Origin: Symbiodinium natans
Lineage: Eukaryota > Sar > Dinophyceae > Suessiales > Symbiodiniaceae
NCBI GenBank assembly: GCA_905221605.1
Contig: CAJNDS010002401.1
Coordinates: 1,205,542 to 1,269,541, forward strand
Length of the DNA stretch: 64,000 nt
Direction of reading: 5' to 3'
Positions 56,911-64,000 of the stretch are shown piece by piece; within the stretch, counting starts at the first letter, position 1; each line of letters begins with the position of its first letter. The notes beneath the pieces are model-generated. The model saw only the letters and a program-made list of their open reading frames with translations. It searched no databases and was not told where the DNA came from. Made by a program: the position numbers and the translations under genes.

Positions 56911-59900
56911 ATGTGCGGTCTGGCATTTTGGCTGCAATTCCACACACCCACGCAGTGGCGAGACTGCGCAGAGGTCTTTCCAGAGGCAGGGTGTGGTTTT
57001 AGGGTTTAGGGTTTAGGGCGTAGGGTGTAGGACTCGGTGGTTTCGGGGTTGAGGTGCTGTTGGCTGATTCTTGTTGGGAGGGAAGTTTGGCTGTGCTCTT
57101 TAAGATTGCAGGACGAGGGCCTTGACAGCCCGTGGGCCCTAGACCCCTAAACCCAAAACTAACCTTGCGTGTTGCGATGAGCTCCATCTCCATCCCTCAC
57201 CCCCCACTCTCCCTCTCACGCTCCTCCCCTCCAAATCAAATAAACCCTAAACCCTAAACCCTAAACCCTAAACCCTAAACCCTAAACCCTAAACCCTAAA
57301 CCCTAAACCCTAAACCCTAAACCCTAAACCCTCCACCCCAAAACGCCCCCCAGTCTCCCAAAGAGTCACCCGAAGCGGCAGGCTCTGGTGGAGGCGGAGG
57401 CCTTCGCTGCCGCTGCGGCGGCGCTGCCGCGGCGGGGCCCCGACTCTGAAGGCCCTCGGTCGCAAGCGAATTCCTTTTAGAAGGGGGTTTAGGGCTTAGG
57501 GTTTAGGGTTTAGGGTTTAGGGTTTAGGGTTTGGGGCTTAATTAGGGCTTAGGGCTTAGGGTTTAGGTATTTATTGAGAGGGTTTTCTATTCTATTTAGG
57601 GTTTACTTATTGATAGGGTTTTCTATTTAGGATAACGGGGCCTGGAAGAATTGTCAGGGTGGTCCGAGGTCTGAGTGGGTCAATAAAGTTTTGCCGGGAT
57701 TTTCAGGGTGTATGGTCTTTTTCCCAGGCTGTGCATGGCAGGTCGCACGCGCGCTTCTCGTGCCAAGGGGTGCTTATTCTGCACGTGTTGCACTCCCCTT
57801 GTGTTGGTTTGTCCTTGTGCCTCCCCCGGAAGTAGGGAAGGTGTAGAGTGTAACTGTGTATCCCACAGAGTATCCTTGGAGCACCAAGTATAGGGCGCAG
57901 ATGAATATGGGGCTTAGGGGGCGCAAGGGGTTTGGGGCTCGTAACGTAGGGTTTAGGGTTTAGGGTTTTCAAGACCATTCCGAGTTTCCCATAGCCCCTC
58001 TCAGAAACCCTGAAACTCCCCAAAGCTTCGAGAACCCCAGTTGAACCTCAGGCGAGAGCCTGGTGGAGCTGTCAGGGGGCGAGCTGCATCTGCGAGCCTG
58101 CGCACATTGGCAAAGTTTAGGGTGTCGGGCTTAGGGCTTAGGGCTTAGGGCTTAGGGTTTAGGGTTTAGGGTTTAGGGTTTAGGGCTAGGGCTGTAAGAG
58201 GATTGTTGCTGGCTTCAGCCTCCTTCATGGGCACCAATGTGACTTCCTGCAGTGATTACACGACCCTAACAACTCAACCGTATCCGCTTATAATCCTTTT
58301 TTTGGGAAGATAAGCTACAAGAAATCCCATTTTCTAGTTCAGGAGGCCCCTGTAGTACTTGTGGCGCATAGCTCCATTTCAAGTCCTTTTCAGACTGAAA
58401 CCTTACAGTATGATACCGAGACAACCCCCCGAAGCCCTGAAAGCCCCAAACCCAAACCTTACACCCTAACACCGTAATCCAAGAACCTTGAACCTTACAG
58501 CCCTATAGCTTACAGCCCTATAGCTTACAGCCCTGAACCCCAAAACGCCTACCTACAACCCCAACCCTGAAGGAGAACTCCTCAAGAGAAAGTGCACCTT
58601 AGCCCCGCAAGCCCTAGATCCCAAGTACGCCTTAATACTCTAAGCCCGAAGCCTGAAGCACACCTTAATGCCCCAATCCCAAACTACACCTCAAACCCTA
58701 AACCCTAAACCTAAACCCTCAACCCTATATAAACCGTGAGCCCTAGGCCCTAAGCCTTAAGCCCGAAGCCCTAAACCCTAAACCCTAAGACCTAAACCCT
58801 GCCCTGAAGCGCAGAGAGGTGCTTCACCTACGCGGTGATTGCGTGGTGTCCCAACCCTGCCCAGTGGAGTCCAAGCAGGCGCCAGGGGTTGAGGGTTCAG
58901 GATCTAGGGTTTCGGGTTTAGGCTTCAAGGTTTAGGGCAGTTTACGGTTCAAGGTTTAAGTTTAAGGGTTTAAGGGTTTAAGGGTTTAAGGGTTTAAGGG
59001 TTTAAGGGTTTAGGGTTCAGGGTGTAGGGTTCAGAAGGGTTCAGGGTGTAAGTTTAGGGTTCAGGGTTCAGGGGCTTAAGGCTTGAGGGTCATTAGAGGG
59101 TTATACAGGTCTTGTGGTCGTTTGAGGGTTGCAGGTTCCAGGAGTTTTGGGACTGCATCTTTTGGGCTCCAAGTTGTGGGCGGGCCCTGGATAGTCATAG
59201 CTACGGTGCTCTTGAAGGCTGCTTGGGTCAGAGATTGCAGGAAAAGAGCCAGGTTCCGCCTTTCACAAGCCGAGTTCTAACAGGTGCAAGGCTCGCAAGC
59301 TTCCCTCTACGTCTGCAAAAGCCTTAAATCGGTCTTAAGACCTAAGCCCTAAACCTCAGGGGTGCCCTGATCGGAGGTTACAATCAAAAACGACCCCCCA
59401 GTGCAAAAGAGCTCCAACCTCCTAACAGACACCTTCAGCAACTCCTACAGCCTCAAAGGGGCCCTGAGTCCCGTGAAGGCCAACCTTGAAGGCCCTAAAC
59501 CCTAAACCCTAAACCCTAAACCCTAAACCCCAAACCCCAAACCCCAAACCCTAAACCCTAAACCCCATTCAACCCCAACATCTTCCTGCACCCCAAAGGA
59601 GGAGGCCGGGCTGCTGCTCTTCAACGGCGAGGCCTACGAAGTCCTTCCGGGAGCTTCAGGCCCCTCGGAGTTTCCCTTCCGGGCTCAGGGCTGCCTGCTT
59701 GTGGAGGTTCAGGGTTTAGTGTTTAGGGTTTAGTGTGTAGGGTTTAGGGTTTAGGGTTAGGGTTTAGGGTTTAGGGTTTAGGGCCAGGGTGTAGAGGTTG
59801 ACCTCAAACCTAAACCGCTTCTTGAAGGTTCTGGGTACTTATCACCCAGTTATCACTGTACTTGTAAGTCCCGTCAGAGATTGTCAAAGAGTACTTGGAG

Positions 59901-62900
59901 GTTCATGTACTTCTAAGTCCCCGAAGGCCTCTAAATCGGGTATAAGTAGACTTAGACTTCGGGTGATAAGGGGGGTTTGGCCCTGAGCTCGACAGGGGTG
60001 TCGGGTTTCGGCCTTCTTGATCGACTTGTTGTTTACTGCTTCTGCCCCTTGGGGCCAAGTCGGAGACCTCCGCCGCATGGGGTGCTTGGGTGACTGAGCA
60101 TGGGGTCGGACATGAGGAACAGGTACGAGACCACCTGCCAAACCCCAAGCCCTAAACCCTAAACCCCAAACCCTACCCCCTAAACCCTAAACCCTGAACC
60201 TTAAACCGTAAACCCTGAACCCTGAACCCTGAACCCACGGACATGTCATATGCCTTCTGTTAGACCTCGCTGCAGGCCAAAGCCATTGCCAGGACGGGCT
60301 CGAGAGATCGTCACCGATTGGCGGATCAATTTGGATTAGTTTCCCTTTCGGGGGTCTTTTGAAGGCAGTTGCGATGATCAAAGTTGCCTATAAGAGGATC
60401 TGCATCCAGAACAGCCCCTCCCCAAACAAAAAAGTCGCAAGACGACATTTTTCCCGGCCAGCGGGTTCAATCAGCCGAACACGCAGACCGCTCAGTACCA
60501 AAGTGTTAATTTGGAGCCTGGCAGAGCGCCGACCCACAGAGCATCGGCAGAGCATCGAAGCTCTAATGCCCGACTTGCCCCTGAACCCCCCTTCAGGGCC
60601 TCAGGGTGGGCAGGGCTTTCAGAAGTGCAGTTAGGCCCCGCTGTCACACCCCGGCCTGTGGCTGACTCTTAGAAGCTTTGGGCCTGCTCCGTAAGCGATT
60701 TTGGGGGGTTCGTCGACTTCTTTGAGCTCAGAAGGCGAACGGCACGGGCCAGTAATAATATTATTTTCGTGTGTCCATAGACTCCTTACAAAATAATATT
60801 ATGAAAGGCCCTACAAAACCCCCCATTTTAATCTTAATATTATTAACTTTAGGACCAATCATTCCGGCCTAATTCGTTCACCAGGATTCATTAAGAGAAT
60901 GCACGTGTTACCGCCCGGTTAGTTCTTAAGTTCATGCATTTGGTTATTTCTCGCGCTTTTCATTCACTCGCGAGTAAATTTAATACAGTGAGAAGTGAAC
61001 CCGCGATTCAATAGTAAAGTTAAGAAGCAAAAAGCATGAGAAGTAAGACATGAAAAGAGACTAGAAAAGTGGTATATTTTGCTACAATTTTATAAAATTA
61101 ATGCGGCAGGTAGAGCGAGGTCCAAATCATAATACCGCCGAAGAACATAATAATACTGGTGCTTTAGGGATAGGTTAGTAAAGGTGGGTCTTTAGGTTCA
61201 TTTCGTTCATGCGCGTAATTCATGCGTTCATTCGTCTCAGTCACTCCTTATAATGTACGCGCTTTCACTACCCCTCCGGAGATGCCCAGAAGCCCGGAGA
61301 TGCCCAGATTCTAGTTCACTTCTTATGGGGTGCCCAGGGTACACCCTGAACATGCGAAGCAGATTTAGGGTTTGGGGTAGAGGGCTCCTGAAACATGACC
61401 CTACTAGACCTAGATCCTGGAAGCTAGGCCGAACCACGCCGGCCAGGAGCTGGAGGGGGAGGAGTTCGGCGCGGCCATCAACTTGTACAGGCTGAGGCTG
61501 GAAGCTGAACCCGAAGCCTTAAGGCTTGCAAAGCACTGCCAAGCACCATAAGCCCTTTAAAAACCCCGGAAGCCCTGTAAGCCCTACAAGCTCTGTAATC
61601 CCATAAGCCCTGAACGAAGAGGGTCTTATAAACCCTGAAACCTAAACCCTAAACCCCCAACCCTCTTGGTGCAGGGCCGGCGGCCGTGCTTGGAGACAGG
61701 CGGCTGGGCAAGGCCGGGTTTAGGGTTTAGGGTTTAGGGTTTATAGGGTTTAGGATTTCTAGGGTTTACTTGGTCATAGTGAGGGAACATTTTTTTACGT
61801 GTTTAAGGGTACTTAAACTCAATAAGGAATAGAAATGTATGTTTTTAATACTATCCCAGCTGTGAACTAGTTTAGGGTTTAGGATTTAGGGTTTAGGGTT
61901 TAGGGCAGGATGTCGGGTTAGGCCAGGGCACGTCAGGCCTCTCAGGCTTGCAACAGCCTTGAGCCCCAAACCCCTCCCCTAAAGCCCCCTCAACCCTAGC
62001 AAAATCCGCCCTAAACCCTGAACCCCGGAACCTTTGTCTCCGCAATCCGCAAGGGCTGCAGCTGGCGGGGAGCGACACGCTCTGGCTGGCGGCCCGTATG
62101 GCTGCCCTGGAGGACGCCACCCCTGGGAGGCCTTGGCGGTATGGCAATGGGGTTTAGGGTTTACAGCTCAGGGTTCAGGGTTGAGGGTTGAGGGTTGAGG
62201 GTTTAGGGGAGGGGGGTTGGGGTTTATTTAGGAGTTAAGAGTTTGTCATGGGGTTTTGGGTGTTTTTTGGGGGTTTCGGGTTGATGTGGCTCCGGGTACC
62301 AGGAGTTTGCGCGTTTGCGTCTGCGGCATCTCGGGATTGCCTTTCTGAGAGCTGAGGAATGTTTAGGGTGAAAGGCTGTGCGCAACGGAACCTGTTCATT
62401 TGCTTCAAAAGCTCCGGGCGCAAGTCACCGAGGCCAAAGACCTTCTCCCCAAACCAGGGCACCCGCAAATACCCCCGCCACTTGGGGTCTTTGATTCTTG
62501 GGGGGTACCTACTCGGAAGGTTTGGGGGTCTCTTGTGAACTTCGCCCCGCACCCACACCCGCGAAACCATAACACGCCAACGAGCTCGTGGCTAAGAATC
62601 CCCAGGCCGGCCAAGGCTTCAGATTAAACCCTAAACCCTAAACCCTAAACCCTAAACCCTAAAGCACTTTGGGGTTTAGGGTTTACAGCGGATGACACAT
62701 GGGGATGGCAACTCCAAGAACTACCGGCCCCGGCCCTGAAGGGATTGGGAGCCGCTGGCAGCGGCACCTCGTCCCTGACCTTTCTGGGGTTGTAGGGCCT
62801 GAGGGCCTGTGGGCCTGTGGGCCTGTAGGCCTGTAGGCCTGTAGGTTGTAGGGTTGTAGGGTTATAGGGTTGTAGGGTTGTAGGGTTGTAGGGCTGTAGG

Positions 62901-63590
62901 GCTGTAGGGTTGTAGGGTTGTAGGGTTGTAGGGTTCAGTGTTTAACGTTTAAGGTTTCAAGGCTTTTTGTGAAAGAGCTTTCTTTGTGTTTCACCGTGGG
63001 GCTGTAGCTTCAAGATCCCTGGTTTTTTGTGTGTGAGCAGGGCCTTACACTTAAACAGGCTGATTCTCTTTGAGGGCCGTAGGGCGCTTGAGGGTGGTGC
63101 CTCGTTTGGAACAACCCCCCCAAAAAAGGCGACGCAGTACTCGGCGAGGCCCTGAGAACGCAGGTTCGCAAGCCCTGCGGCAGGGGAGCAAGAGGCACAA
63201 GACCCTGTCGGACCTGTGACCTCCAATTCAGGAGCAGAGAGGTGTTGGTCAAGCAAGCTTCGCGCCTCGTGAACCTGGATCACCAGGATCCCTAGACCCT
63301 GAACACTGAATTTAAGATCCCCAGTCACGTGCGAAAGCGAAAGGCGGGCAGAGAAACGCTGAAGAGTAGGCAGGTCCGGTTTAAGCACTCGCTAACCCTA
63401 CACCCTAGACCCTAGCCCTAAACCCTAAACCCTTAACCCGAAACCCCTAAGCCCTAGCCCTAAACCCTAAACCCCCTAAAACCTCCCCCAAGCCCGAGAG
63501 CGAGGCCCTCCGCGGCCTGCTCCAGGGCCTCCATGGGCCCTTCGCCCTGGCGCTCTGGTGCCCACGGCGCCGGGCGCCGCTCGCCCGAGC
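56911..63590 (+). CDS. ASNSD1: Asparagine synthetase domain-containing protein (ASNSD1-like), 3' end outside window
   Basis: N-terminal class II glutamine amidotransferase-type domain as in ASNSD1 and asparagine synthetases. The chosen start gives MCGLAFWLQF, with Cys2 as the expected N-terminal nucleophile after Met removal. Exons: 56911-56973; 57382-57451 (LPRRGPDSE, family R-G-P-[ND]-S); 58052-about 58095 (SLVELSGGELHLR); 58810-58878 (REVLHLRGDCVVSQPCPVE); 59599-59706 (LLLFNGEAYEVLPG, family FNGE-Y); 61447-61490 (ELEGEEFGAAINLY); 61675-61712; 62054-62115 (LAGSDTLWLAARMAALED, family SDT); 63493-63590 (GLHGPFALALWCPRRRAPLA, family G.FA.A.W). Junction phases agree, except that the acceptor at 58810 is one of two options. 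Donors are GT at 56974, 59707 and 63591; most others are GC. Exons 61447-61490 and 61675-61712 have no obvious counterpart in the family and may be a lineage-specific insertion. About 6.7 kb encodes only about 190 codons. The C-terminal synthetase domain would lie beyond the window. Confidence 0.85.
57240..57332. repeat. CCCTAAA array at the end of ASNSD1 intron 1
   Basis: Thirteen perfect units before the exon at 57382. The same intron has TTTAGGG units just after its donor (57000-57020). Confidence 0.95.
57485..57612. repeat. TTTAGGG array at the start of ASNSD1 intron 2
   Basis: Canonical and GGGCTTA units with a partly duplicated ATT(T)AGGG segment, beginning about 30 bp after the inferred GC donor. 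Confidence 0.9.
59494..59790. repeat. CCCTAAA and TTTAGGG arrays bracketing the ASNSD1 exon at 59599
   Basis: CCCTAAA/CCCCAAA units (59494-59572) come before the exon and TTTAGGG units (59710-59786) after it. Confidence 0.95.
59823..59975. mobile_element. Family A-like element, rearranged
   Basis: Contains TACTTGGAGGTTCATGTACTT and several TATAAGT-type segments, but the two ends do not pair cleanly. Probably a broken or nested copy in an ASNSD1 intron. Confidence 0.5.
60745..61255. other. AT-rich island in an ASNSD1 intron
   Basis: About 500 bp much richer in A+T than the rest, with a near-palindrome AATAATATTATTTT / AAAATAATATTA (60753-60802) and no telomere-like units. No ORF of note. It could be an inserted organelle-type or foreign fragment. 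It is flanked by unique GC-rich intron sequence. Confidence 0.6.
62795..62935. repeat. (GGGTTGTA)n and (GGCCTGTA)n array
   Basis: 8-mers GGCCTGTA/GGCCTGTG pass into GGGTTGTA and GGGCTGTA. It lies in the inferred intron 62116-63492. Confidence 0.9.
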
Positions 63591-63599
63591 GTGCGTTGG

Positions 63600-63945
63600 G
63601 TTCTAGGGGTTTAGGGTTGAGGGTTTAGGGTCTAGGGTCTAGGGTCTAGGGTTTAGGGTTTAGGGTTTAGGGCAAGGGTTTAGGGTTTAGGGTTTAGGGT
63701 TTAGGGTTTAGGGTTTAGGGTTTAGGGTTTAGGGTTTAGGGTTTAGGGTTTAGGGTTTAGGGTTTAGGGTTTAGGGTTTAGGGTTTAGGGTTTAGGGTTT
63801 AGGGTTTAGGGTTAGGTTTAGGGTTTAGGGTTTAGGGTTTAGGGTTTAGGGTTTAGGGTTTAGGGTTTAGGGTTTAGGGTTTAGGGTTTAGGGTTTAGGG
63901 TTTAGGGTTTAGGGTTCAGGGTTTAGGGTTAGGGGTTATTTAAGG
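63600..63945. repeat. Long TTTAGGG array
   Basis: About 45 units, the longest array in the window. It starts about 10 bp after the GT donor of the last ASNSD1 exon. Unique sequence resumes after 63945, so this is not the chromosome end. Confidence 0.95.
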
Positions 63946-64000
63946 GTTTACGGTTTGGCTGTGCGTGAGTTGGTTTCAGCTGTCAATTCCTCGTTCCTTA

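Noticed and set aside
63600-63945. Chromosome end (true telomere)
   Set aside because: Unique sequence resumes after the array and an open gene (ASNSD1-like) runs into it from the left; it looks like an intron array.

Overview
The window looks like nuclear DNA of a dinoflagellate. Evidence: (1) telomere-type TTTAGGG/CCCTAAA arrays are scattered through the whole 64 kb instead of marking an end; (2) genes are split into very small exons (21 to about 110 nt) with many AG|GC and some AG|GA splice donors beside AG|GT; (3) all recognised spliced genes lie on the + strand; (4) there are PPR repeats with the ISAC-type helix seen in many alveolates. The species cannot be named from the sequence. No rRNA, tRNA or CRISPR array was seen.

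Layout. 0.1-2.5 kb: 5'-truncated gene for a HIP/ST13-like Hsp70 co-chaperone (TPR). 4.4-8.6 kb: a second, more complete HIP/ST13-like paralogue. 8.6-17 kb: introns or spacers with hairpin elements and telomere-like arrays, few candidate exons. 17.3-18.1 kb: a compact ORF for a secreted-looking Cys-rich protein with one apparent frame change. 20.6-32.5 kb (perhaps to 37.5 kb): a PPR protein gene in at least 16 small exons. 32.7-33.8 kb: GC-rich hairpin satellite. 34.3-36.5 kb: a compound palindromic element with about 2.1 kb between its inverted ends. 37.5-42.9 kb: mostly non-coding. 42.9-44.7 kb: the last exons of an unknown helical protein, with a stop codon. 45.4-52.8 kb: a gene containing a complete PDZ domain split over five phase-matched exons. 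55.7-56.1 kb: an antisense Q/N/G/Y-rich ORF. 56.9 kb to the window end: an asparagine-synthetase-domain protein (ASNSD1-like) starting Met-Cys-Gly.

Main structural observation: telomere-like arrays are not placed at random relative to exons. In many introns the 5' part carries TTTAGGG arrays and the 3' part, just before the acceptor AG, carries CCCTAAA arrays, so the ends of the pre-mRNA intron would be complementary. At least seven families of short hairpin elements (about 75-200 bp, unrelated inverted ends) also sit in introns and spacers, several in multiple copies. Both resemble introner-like or MITE-like intron expansion. The exon models were assembled by hand from reading frame, splice phase and protein-family resemblance; no alignment or transcript was available.
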